Shown one piece after another: positions 1-5,087 of a stretch of 5,087 nucleotides of DNA. The notes beneath the pieces are model-generated. The model ran no database searches. It saw only the letters and a list, made by a program, of their open reading frames with translations, and was not told the origin of the DNA. The position numbers and the translations under genes are program-made. The stretch is from Chloroflexi bacterium RBG_16_51_16 (lineage in GTDB: Bacteria > Chloroflexota > Anaerolineae > Anaerolineales > Villigracilaceae): assembly GCA_001796785.1 (NCBI GenBank), contig MGNL01000031.1, positions 3,193 to 8,279 of the forward strand, in the 5' to 3' direction. Position 1 is the first letter of the stretch, and every line of letters begins with the position of its first letter.

Positions 1-1521
1 GCCCTGGCCGACTTCTGCGCCGGCATGATGGACGATGACGTGCTCGATCTCCACCTTGCCCTGGAGTTCAACTTTAGCCCAGCAGTTTTCCTGATATCCA
101 AATGAGAAACCAACATTTTTAAATCCAGCCGCGAAACCGTATCCACGCCGCAAAACGGAATTTTTTTGTTTTACCTGCTTTTTATTGTGTTTGTTTACCC
201 ATTCAAATTTATCCCGGGCCGACTCAATGCATTCAGAGATGCTGATCGGATTTGGAGCAGGAGTGCCAACCGCCATGGTTTCACCCTGTTTTAGTGCATT
301 CAACAACCGAAACTCGACCGGGTCCATCCCCAATTTTTCAGCCAGCTTGTTCATCTGAGTTTCAGCCATAAATAACGCCTGCGGTGCGCCAAAACCCCGA
401 AAAGCCGCACCGGGAAGGTTGTTGGTATAAACTCCATAGACATCCGTCTTGATATTCGGGATGAAGTATGGACCTGATGAAGTAATGGCGGAATTTCCCA
501 GTACTTTGTTCGAGGTGTACATATAAGCGCCGGCATCTCCAATGATTTCATTTTCTGCCGCTACCAGCTTGCCTGTTTTTGTTGCACCCCACCTCGATTT
601 CAAGATCACCATATGGCGTTTGCCATGTCCAATGATCGATTCCCGTCTGCTCCACACGATCTTTACCGGTTGTTTTAATTTCCAGGCTGCCAGGGCGAGC
701 AAGATCTGTACGGACAAATCTTCACGACCCCCGAACGCACCACCGATGGCTGGATAGATGATCCTTACTTTCTCTTCAGGCAGATCGAGCGCCCGGGCAA
801 TGGCTGTCCTGTCGGCGTGCGTCCATTGACCGGCACAGGCAATGGTTAACAATCCATTTTCATCAATGTATGCCAATCCTGCCTCAGGTTGCAGGTAGGC
901 ATGTTCCTGCACCGGTGTTCGGTATTCTCCTTCGACGACCACATCCGCGTGAGCGAAACCCGCTTCGATATCTCCTTTGCGAATTTTGTAATGGACACAG
1001 ATGTTTGAATCACCTCGTTCGGGATGCAATAGGGGAGCATCCTTTTTCATCGCTTCAACTGGGTTCGTTAGTACAGGCAAGTCGTCAAACAAAACCTTGA
1101 TCAGCTTGGCGGCTGAAGCTGCCTGCGTTTCTGTCTTCGCCACTACCGCCGCCACTTGATCCCCCACAAACCTTACGATGCTTTGATCTGGCAGGGGAGG
1201 TTCGTGCTGATCACGTGCGAGTCGGTTTTCGTCCTGAGATCGCTCCACCGGTCCGCAGAGAACCGGCTGGTCTGGGATCTGCAGTCCATAATTGTTGATG
1301 GGTACATCCCTGGCAGTATAAATCGCGACAACGCCCGGGGCAGTTGCAGCCTCGCTCGTATCGATCCCGGTCACACGCGCATGGGGTCGTTCAGCGAAGA
1401 GGATCTTCATGAAAGCCATATTTTCCGCGACAAGATCACCCGGGTACAAAGTTTTTCCGGTAACCTTGCCGAGTGCGTCACTGCGTTCTACAGATTGACC
1501 GATGATCGGTTCAGGCGCCAT
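1..1521 (-). CDS. Molybdenum hydroxylase (xanthine dehydrogenase family), molybdopterin-binding catalytic subunit, partial (C-terminus beyond left edge)
   Basis: This is the catalytic subunit of a xanthine dehydrogenase-family enzyme, which hydroxylates a substrate carbon with water-derived oxygen at a molybdopterin cofactor. The frame is open without interruption for 507 codons from ATG 1521 to the window edge. Family subunits are about 750-780 residues, so roughly a third is missing, including the region that carries the C-terminal catalytic glutamate. The N-terminal domain (about 1-130) begins with the usual 'DALGKVTG' and 'RFVGDQVAAV' signatures. Later motifs are QEHAYLQPEA (205-214), GGAFGG followed by RED (260-268) and AFRGFGAPQ (373-381), in which Arg375 corresponds to the substrate-binding arginine of xanthine dehydrogenase. 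The visible part ends in a molybdopterin-contact motif, AEVGQG. The AFRGFG motif argues against CO dehydrogenase, which has AYRCSF. The start lies 5 bases after the membrane-protein stop, with only a weak AAGAG ribosome site. The family call is very secure; the substrate is unknown, and purine or N-heterocycle use is only the family expectation. Confidence 0.95.
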   Translation of the reverse strand, partial: MAPEPIIGQSVERSDALGKVTGKTLYPGDLVAENMAFMKILFAERPHARVTGIDTSEAATAPGVVAIYTARDVPINNYGLQIPDQPVLCGPVERSQDENRLARDQHEPPLPDQSIVRFVGDQVAAVVAKTETQAASAAKLIKVLFDDLPVLTNPVEAMKKDAPLLHPERGDSNICVHYKIRKGDIEAGFAHADVVVEGEYRTPVQEHAYLQPEAGLAYIDENGLLTIACAGQWTHADRTAIARALDLPEEKVRIIYPAIGGAFGGREDLSVQILLALAAWKLKQPVKIVWSRRESIIGHGKRHMVILKSRWGATKTGKLVAAENEIIGDAGAYMYTSNKVLGNSAITSSGPYFIPNIKTDVYGVYTNNLPGAAFRGFGAPQALFMAETQMNKLAEKLGMDPVEFRLLNALKQGETMAVGTPAPNPISISECIESARDKFEWVNKHNKKQVKQKNSVLRRGYGFAAGFKNVGFSFGYQENCWAKVELQGKVEIEHVIVHHAGAEVGQG

Positions 1522-1526
1522 ACGAT

Positions 1527-1952
1527 TTATCTCTTATAAGGTTTTGTATGGATCCCTTTTGCAGGCGGTATATCATAAGGACCCCACCGCGACGGTCCGA
1601 CGAACCGGTACGCCAGGGCATAAAGGAACGAAAGAAAACCTCCGAAGAAAAGTATAAAAACTAGACTGAGGGTGAGGTAGGCATAGATATTCGGCCAACC
1701 TGTTATTGGAGAGAGAAGGAAATATAAAATTTGGTTGTCTTTGATTTCTTCTGGAAGTTTAGGATAACCGAGTAACTCTTGGGGCATCGCCCATCCTTGT
1801 TGGATGCCATAATCGATCAGAACTTTGGCTGCGGCAAAAGAAATCAACGGAACAATGATGATGATCAAACAACCGATGCCCCGCCAAATAGGATTCGGCC
1901 TTTCTACCTTTTTTATCGGTTTTTGTCGGGCGAGTGAATTGTATTTGGTCAT
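1527..1952 (-). CDS. Small two-pass membrane protein of unknown function, inside the molybdenum hydroxylase operon
   Basis: I do not recognise a named family, although the style resembles short hypothetical membrane proteins of Anaerolineae. The 141-residue product has a basic, soluble N-terminus (about 1-20) and a PNPIWRG motif leading into a first hydrophobic segment (about 25-46, with a run of four isoleucines). A polar loop of about 40 residues follows, rich in Pro and Glu. The second, longer hydrophobic segment is at about 89-118. The tail is short, basic and proline-rich (GPSRWGPYDIPP, ending KPYKR). The basic residues at both ends suggest that both termini are cytoplasmic. No cofactor-binding or catalytic motif is visible. 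ATG 1952 was chosen because AGGA (1957-1960) lies 4 bases before it. The reading frame stays open upstream to 2201, but that part overlaps the [2Fe-2S] coding sequence and looks like a shadow. It begins 16 bases after the fusion gene and ends 5 bases before the catalytic subunit, so it is almost certainly co-transcribed. Membrane anchoring or assembly of the enzyme is a guess from position only. Confidence 0.85.
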   Translation of the reverse strand: MTKYNSLARQKPIKKVERPNPIWRGIGCLIIIIVPLISFAAAKVLIDYGIQQGWAMPQELLGYPKLPEEIKDNQILYFLLSPITGWPNIYAYLTLSLVFILFFGGFLSFLYALAYRFVGPSRWGPYDIPPAKGIHTKPYKR

Positions 1953-1968
1953 GATATCCTGTTTATAT

Positions 1969-3384
1969 TTAAGATGGTTTTTGACCGGCGGCTTCGATCG
2001 CTTCAAGGATCTTGTAGTAACCGGTGCATCTGCATAGGTTACCGGTGATCGCTTGTTCAATATCGCTTCGTACGGGGTGTTCGCGTTCCTCAAGGAGCTT
2101 GGCACCGGACATAATGAACCCGGGTGTGCAGTAGCCGCATTGTACAGCCCCATGGCGGATAAACTCCGCCTGCACAGCGTGAAGCCTTCCATCTTGAGCA
2201 AGCCCTTCTATGGTAATAATCTCGGCTCCGTGAGCTCTTGGCGCCGGCACAAGGCAGGCCATTACTGCATTTCCATCCAGAAAAACGGTACACGCACCGC
2301 ATTCACCTTCAGCGCAGCCCTCTTTGGTTCCGATCAAACCGGCTTCCTCGCGAAGTAATCTGAGCAGCGTTTTATCCTGACCGCTTGAGAAGGAATAGCT
2401 TCTTCCGTTTATCGTAGTCTTAATCTCCGATTTATGATCGTGGTGGAGGTTAGACATCGTTCCTGAATGATTTTTATGATTTTTTCCTTGGAGAAGTACT
2501 GGATCTTTTGGAAGACCGGTCGCCTCGTTTTTGTGCAGGATGGCTGTAAGGCCGCGTAAGACACAAATCCTGACCATCTCACGACGGTAATCCACCGAGC
2601 CTCGCAGATCATCGATCGGTCTGCATTCGTTCATGGCAATTTTGGCGGTTTCGTGGATGTTTGCGTCATTTAATGCTTTTCCAGCCAGGAATTCTTCTGC
2701 TTTGGACGCGTGGATGATTGTGGGAGCAACAGAGCCGAGGCTGATGGCGGCTGATTTAACGCTATTTGATTTCAGCTCCAAAATGACCGCTGCATTTACG
2801 ATAGAGATCGCCTGAGCTCGTCGTAGCGCCAGCTTTATGAAGGTGCCACGCTGAGTCTTTTGCATGGCAGGGAAGCTGATATCCACCAGCATTTCATCTG
2901 GAAGCATCACGGTGCGCCTCACACCGGTGTAGAAGTCCGGAAGGCGAACGTTGCGTTCTCCGCGAATGGACCGCAGCGTAACAGATGCGTCAAGCGCGAC
3001 CAGCGGTGTGATGGTGTCATTGGCCGGGGAAGCGGTGATCAGATTGCCTGCAATAGTTCCCCGGTTGCGGATCTGCGGAGCGCCAACTTCCCAGGCAGCC
3101 CGTGCGAGAGGGTAGGCACGTTCTCGGATAAGTTGTGAAGCGGCGCAATCATTATGGGTGGTCAGAGGGCCGAGATGTATGATGCCGTCTCCATCCAACC
3201 GAATCCCGCTGAGATTGGGCAGGCGGGATATATCGATCAGGGTTTCTATCCCGGAACGGACGTCTCTCTCTATCTCCAAAAGGAGATCGGTAGCACCGGC
3301 AACTATACGGGCGGTATTTTGTTTTTCTGCAAGAATGCGAATGACTTCATCGACTGATGAAGGAGTAATGTACTCATTCCACAT
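1969..3384 (-). CDS. Molybdenum hydroxylase electron-transfer subunit: FAD-binding domain fused to [2Fe-2S] domain
   Basis: The 471-residue protein combines what are usually two subunits of xanthine dehydrogenase-family enzymes. It should carry electrons from the molybdenum centre through two [2Fe-2S] clusters to FAD in the cytoplasm. Residues 1 to about 290 are the FAD subunit: VAGATDL (28-34; the usual form is GGTDL, so one glycine is alanine here) and GTIAGNL with its ASPANDT extension (109-124). After a polar linker (about 293-320), the [2Fe-2S] domain follows. Its ferredoxin-like cluster has Cys357, 362, 365 and 377. The helical-bundle cluster has Cys416, 419, 451 and 453 in QCGYCTPG and CRCTG. 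All eight ligands are present. The domain order FAD then FeS is the reverse of eukaryotic xanthine dehydrogenase and of the bacterial FeS-FAD fusion. Start ATG 3384 is the only reasonable one but has no Shine-Dalgarno sequence; TATAAT lies just before it. Met310 is a possible internal start. The gene begins 17 bases after the 173-residue gene. Confidence 0.95.
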   Translation of the reverse strand: MWNEYITPSSVDEVIRILAEKQNTARIVAGATDLLLEIERDVRSGIETLIDISRLPNLSGIRLDGDGIIHLGPLTTHNDCAASQLIRERAYPLARAAWEVGAPQIRNRGTIAGNLITASPANDTITPLVALDASVTLRSIRGERNVRLPDFYTGVRRTVMLPDEMLVDISFPAMQKTQRGTFIKLALRRAQAISIVNAAVILELKSNSVKSAAISLGSVAPTIIHASKAEEFLAGKALNDANIHETAKIAMNECRPIDDLRGSVDYRREMVRICVLRGLTAILHKNEATGLPKDPVLLQGKNHKNHSGTMSNLHHDHKSEIKTTINGRSYSFSSGQDKTLLRLLREEAGLIGTKEGCAEGECGACTVFLDGNAVMACLVPAPRAHGAEIITIEGLAQDGRLHAVQAEFIRHGAVQCGYCTPGFIMSGAKLLEEREHPVRSDIEQAITGNLCRCTGYYKILEAIEAAGQKPS

Positions 3385-3388
3385 AAAA

Positions 3389-3394
3389 ATTATA
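3389..3394 (-). promoter_or_regulatory. TATAAT directly before the FAD/2Fe-2S fusion gene
   Basis: A consensus -10 hexamer ends 4 bases before ATG 3384, in place of any Shine-Dalgarno sequence. If used, transcription would start at or within the ATG and give a leaderless message. No good -35 box is seen at the proper spacing, so chance occurrence in an AT-rich gap is quite possible. Confidence 0.25.
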
Positions 3395-3401
3395 TTTATT
3401 T

Positions 3402-3923
3402 CTAAGACTTGCCTGTGATAGCTTCTCTACGACGATTATAGGTCTCAACCGCCATTCGTCCGAGACCAGTGAGGTTCCGGATTGCAGCGGGAAGTGCTGC
3501 ATCATCAGCCAGGCTGGCTTCCAGTGTATCCAGTGCCCGTGAGGTCTGATCGGCGAGGTCAAAGAAGGCCAGGTCGAACTGGTATAGGGCTTCAAGTTCC
3601 TTCTCGTTGATCTTCACCGCATCGAACAAACTCGAATGACCCCGGGGTGCGGTTTTTATCTTATCAATAAATGTCCGTAATTGCAAAGCGGCCTGCTCTA
3701 CATCATCCACGAAGGAAATCTTTCCATTGCTGACAAGGTCGGATTGCAACCTTGAAGTCCGCTGCCAAAGTTCTTCATATCGGCGGGCGACGGTGTCTCG
3801 AAGAATTTTATCGGCGTCCCGGCGGTTTTGTCTTTCGATATAACCGGCAAAACCGGGTATATACGAGAGCAATTTCTTGAAGGGATCCTGTTGGCTTTTC
3901 ACGTTATCAAAAAATTCATTCAT
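3402..3923 (-). CDS. Uncharacterised soluble helical protein, first gene of the operon
   Basis: I cannot assign a function. The 173-residue product has no signal peptide or membrane segment and looks almost wholly alpha-helical. The N-terminus has the stretch DPFKKLLSYIPGFAGYIER, followed by a highly charged region (about 30-65: RRDADKILRDTVARRYEELW) that could form a coiled coil. A central part (about 75-105) contains the acidic/aromatic KINEKELEALYQFDLAFFDLAD region, and a further amphipathic helix runs to a basic C-terminus. There are no cysteines or metal-binding clusters. I recall similar DPFKKLL...GYxER...RRDADK proteins in Chloroflexota, unnamed; this is memory, not a search result. 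The ATG at 3923 is preferred because a perfect AGGAGG (3929-3934) lies 5 bases before it; a TTG five codons upstream overlaps that site and is unlikely. As the first gene after the predicted promoter, 17 bases before the hydroxylase fusion gene, it is probably co-transcribed, but a role in the enzyme is unproven. Confidence 0.85.
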   Translation of the reverse strand: MNEFFDNVKSQQDPFKKLLSYIPGFAGYIERQNRRDADKILRDTVARRYEELWQRTSRLQSDLVSNGKISFVDDVEQAALQLRTFIDKIKTAPRGHSSLFDAVKINEKELEALYQFDLAFFDLADQTSRALDTLEASLADDAALPAAIRNLTGLGRMAVETYNRRREAITGKS

Positions 3924-3928
3924 GAGTG

Positions 3929-3934
3929 CCTCCT
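3929..3934 (-). promoter_or_regulatory. Ribosome binding site AGGAGG of the 173-residue gene
   Basis: A perfect AGGAGG lies 5 bases before ATG 3923. It decides the start: the upstream in-frame TTG at 3938 immediately precedes this site and cannot use it. Confidence 0.85.
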
Positions 3935-3986
3935 GCAAGAATATACGTATTGAAGATCATTCAGTCGCATCCTAGATTTGGATTCA

Positions 3987-4016
3987 ATTAAAAAGCCATG
4001 GAATTCGTGATGTCAA
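3987..4016 (-). promoter_or_regulatory. Predicted sigma-70-type promoter of the hydroxylase operon
   Basis: On the minus strand TTGACA (4016-4011, six of six consensus) is followed after 18 bases by TTTAAT (3992-3987, five of six). Transcription would begin near 3980, giving a leader of about 57 bases before ATG 3923. It is the best promoter match I found by eye in the intergenic region. No experimental support is available here. Confidence 0.6.
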
Positions 4017-4026
4017 TAAACGAAAT

Positions 4027-4048
4027 ACCATTCAACTGCCTGAATGGT
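4027..4048. promoter_or_regulatory. Inverted repeat, candidate regulator binding site
   Basis: ACCATTCA and TGAATGGT are perfect 8-base arms around a 6-base centre (ACTGCC). The repeat ends 10 bases from its inner edge to the -35 box of the predicted operon promoter and is centred about 57 bases before the predicted start, a position typical of activators. Related half-sites occur nearby: CATTCA at 3958-3963 and TGAATG at 4066-4071. A role as an RNA hairpin is less likely, because it lies upstream of the predicted transcription start. Confidence 0.4.
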
Positions 4049-4103
4049 TGTTCACCATCCCGTGCTGAATGTTACTTTTATCATTATAGCCTGTTATGCG
4101 CGT

Positions 4104-4109
4104 TATAAT
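4104..4109 (+). promoter_or_regulatory. Predicted -10 box of the aldolase gene
   Basis: A perfect TATAAT lies about 82 bases before the aldolase ATG, predicting a start near 4116 and a leader of about 75 bases. There is no convincing TTGACA-like box 16-19 bases upstream, so the promoter is either activator-dependent or wrongly placed. Confidence 0.4.
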
Positions 4110-4119
4110 CAAGAAAAAA

Positions 4120-4129
4120 TCTTCGAAGA
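4120..4129. promoter_or_regulatory. Perfect 10-base palindrome in the aldolase leader
   Basis: TCTTCGAAGA equals its own reverse complement. It lies about 4-14 bases after the start predicted from the TATAAT box at 4104, where a bound protein would block transcription. It could be chance: a 10-base palindrome is not rare enough to prove an operator. Confidence 0.3.
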
Positions 4130-4177
4130 ATTCACGGTGGGGTTTCTTTGAATCAATCAATAATTATACGAAGGTTT

Positions 4178-4183
4178 AAGGAG
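4178..4183 (+). promoter_or_regulatory. Ribosome binding site AAGGAG of the aldolase gene
   Basis: AAGGAG lies 8 bases before ATG 4192, normal spacing, and supports this start together with the alignment to the FbaB N-terminus. Confidence 0.8.
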
Positions 4184-4191
4184 CGTTTGAA

Positions 4192-5087
4192 ATGAAACTC
4201 GCGCAATCAACCCAAATTGAATCGCTGCTTGGCGAGAAGGCGGATATGCTCTTGGGGTTCAATTCGCCAAAAATCCCAAGGGAACGATTGAACGTTCCTG
4301 GTCCTGATTTCATCGATCGTGTATTCGCGCAATCAGATCGAAATAATCGTGTTCTGAGCAACCTTGCCCGGGTTTATGAATCCGGACGTCTTCAGGGTAC
4401 GGGATATCTTTCCATTCTGCCTGTCGACCAGGGGATTGAGCATTCGGGCGGAGCCAGTTTTGCCAAGAATCCTGATTATTTCGATCCTGAGAATATCGTC
4501 AAACTCGCTATCGAAGGGGGCTGCAATGCGGTGGCTTCCACTTTTGGCGTTTTGGGCATTGTTGCCCGGAAGTATACTCACAAGCTTCCGTTTATCGTAA
4601 AAATTAATCATAATGAACTCTTGACCTACCCCAATAGTTTTGAACAAATCCTGTTTGGTACGGTAAAAGAAGCGTACGATATGGGTGCAGCTGCGGTTGG
4701 GGCGACGATCTATTTTGGCTCGGATGATTCCCATCGCGAATTGATCGAGATCGCCCAGGCCTTTGCCCTGGCACATGAACTCGGGTTGGCAACCGTTTTA
4801 TGGTGCTATACCCGTAATAAAGCTTTTAAAAAGGACAAGGATTACCACGTATCTGCCGACATAACCGGACAGGCGAATCATCTCGGTGTCACCCTGGAAG
4901 CGGATATCGTCAAGCAGAAGTTACCTGAAAATAACGGGGGCTTTATCGCCCTGAATGTGGATGGAGTATCGTATGGCAAGTACGATAAGAGGATGTATAG
5001 CGAATTGAGTAGTGACCATCCCATAGATTTGTGCAGGTACCAGGTAGCCAATTGTTATATGGGACGCATCGGGTTGATCAACAGCGG
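4192..5087 (+). CDS. fbaB: Class I fructose-bisphosphate aldolase, FbaB/DhnA type, partial (C-terminus beyond right edge)
   Basis: It cleaves fructose 1,6-bisphosphate to dihydroxyacetone phosphate and glyceraldehyde 3-phosphate, reversibly, through a Schiff-base lysine without metal. The visible 298 residues match the E. coli FbaB sequence, as I remember it, along their whole length. Shared stretches include GTGYLSILPVDQG (Asp79), EHSGGASFAKNP, STFGVLG, VKINHNE, VGATIYFGS, AFKKD, YHVSADITGQANHL and ANCYMGRIGLINSG. The ADIVKQK motif places the likely Schiff-base lysine at Lys241. FbaB proteins are about 350 residues, so about 50 are missing, including part of the phosphate-binding region. ATG 4192 aligns with the family N-terminus and has AAGGAG (4178-4183) 8 bases upstream. 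It is divergent from the hydroxylase operon, with 268 bases between them. A related DhnA-family activity on another sugar phosphate is possible, but the close match to FbaB makes the aldolase call strong. Confidence 0.96.
   Translation, partial: MKLAQSTQIESLLGEKADMLLGFNSPKIPRERLNVPGPDFIDRVFAQSDRNNRVLSNLARVYESGRLQGTGYLSILPVDQGIEHSGGASFAKNPDYFDPENIVKLAIEGGCNAVASTFGVLGIVARKYTHKLPFIVKINHNELLTYPNSFEQILFGTVKEAYDMGAAAVGATIYFGSDDSHRELIEIAQAFALAHELGLATVLWCYTRNKAFKKDKDYHVSADITGQANHLGVTLEADIVKQKLPENNGGFIALNVDGVSYGKYDKRMYSELSSDHPIDLCRYQVANCYMGRIGLINS

Noticed and set aside
1156..1539. Open frame of 127 codons on the plus strand
   Set aside because: It is antisense to the N-terminal part of the catalytic subunit, which carries family motifs. 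Its translation is arginine/serine-rich with no domain.
1953..2201. N-terminal extension of the membrane protein up to 2201
   Set aside because: The extension overlaps the conserved CRCTG region of the [2Fe-2S] domain in another frame, and a ribosome site supports the start at 1952.
2409..2612. Frameshifted separate genes for the FAD and [2Fe-2S] subunits
   Set aside because: The frame is continuous from the FAD domain through the linker into the [2Fe-2S] domain, with no stop. The competing frame here shows no domain features.
3924..3938. Five-codon longer start (TTG) for the 173-residue gene
   Set aside because: The TTG immediately precedes the AGGAGG that serves the ATG at 3923 and has no ribosome site of its own.
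3924..4191. Riboswitch (for example molybdenum-cofactor or purine type) or small RNA in the intergenic region
   Set aside because: I see no conserved riboswitch core or long stem. The best inverted repeat lies upstream of the preferred promoter and is better read as a DNA site.
4333..4776. Open frame of 147 codons on the minus strand
   Set aside because: It lies wholly antisense to the aldolase, whose plus-strand frame matches a known family along its full length. It has no ribosome site and no recognisable protein features.
1..5087. Mobile element, CRISPR array, tRNA or rRNA
   Set aside because: No transposase or integrase motifs, spaced direct repeats, terminal repeats or cloverleaf-type sequences were seen on either strand.

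Overview
The window most likely comes from a bacterium of the Chloroflexota, probably the Anaerolineae. This placement rests on the style of the two uncharacterised proteins, the FAD/2Fe-2S fusion and the mid-range base composition. It is an inference from memory of similar proteins, not from a search.

Layout. About the left three quarters (1-3923) is a tightly packed block of four genes, all on the minus strand, with gaps of only 5 to 17 bases, so it reads as one operon. In transcription order it holds: a 173-residue uncharacterised soluble helical protein (3923-3402); a 471-residue fusion of the FAD-binding and [2Fe-2S] subunits of a molybdenum hydroxylase (3384-1969); a 141-residue protein with two membrane segments (1952-1527); and the molybdopterin-binding catalytic subunit, which runs off the left edge after 507 residues (1521-1). 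Going right, a 268-base intergenic region (3924-4191) separates this operon from a divergent plus-strand gene for a class I fructose-bisphosphate aldolase of the FbaB/DhnA type (4192 to the right edge, about 50 residues short of its end).

How the genes work together. The fusion protein and the catalytic subunit supply all the redox centres of a xanthine dehydrogenase-family enzyme. The substrate would be hydroxylated at molybdenum, with electrons passing through two [2Fe-2S] clusters to FAD. The true substrate cannot be read from the sequence; a purine or another N-heterocycle is the family expectation. The two uncharacterised proteins are co-transcribed by position. The membrane protein lies between two subunit genes, which is not part of the standard family operon and is the most interesting feature of the window. 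The aldolase belongs to central glycolysis/gluconeogenesis and has no evident functional link to the operon beyond sharing the intergenic region.

Regulation. The intergenic region holds a good minus-strand sigma-70-type promoter (TTGACA, 18-base spacer, TTTAAT), with an 8-base-arm inverted repeat just upstream of it. It also holds a TATAAT box for the aldolase and a perfect 10-base palindrome near the aldolase's predicted transcription start. I see no RNA genes, CRISPR arrays, mobile elements or terminators, and no gene-free stretch over 300 bases.
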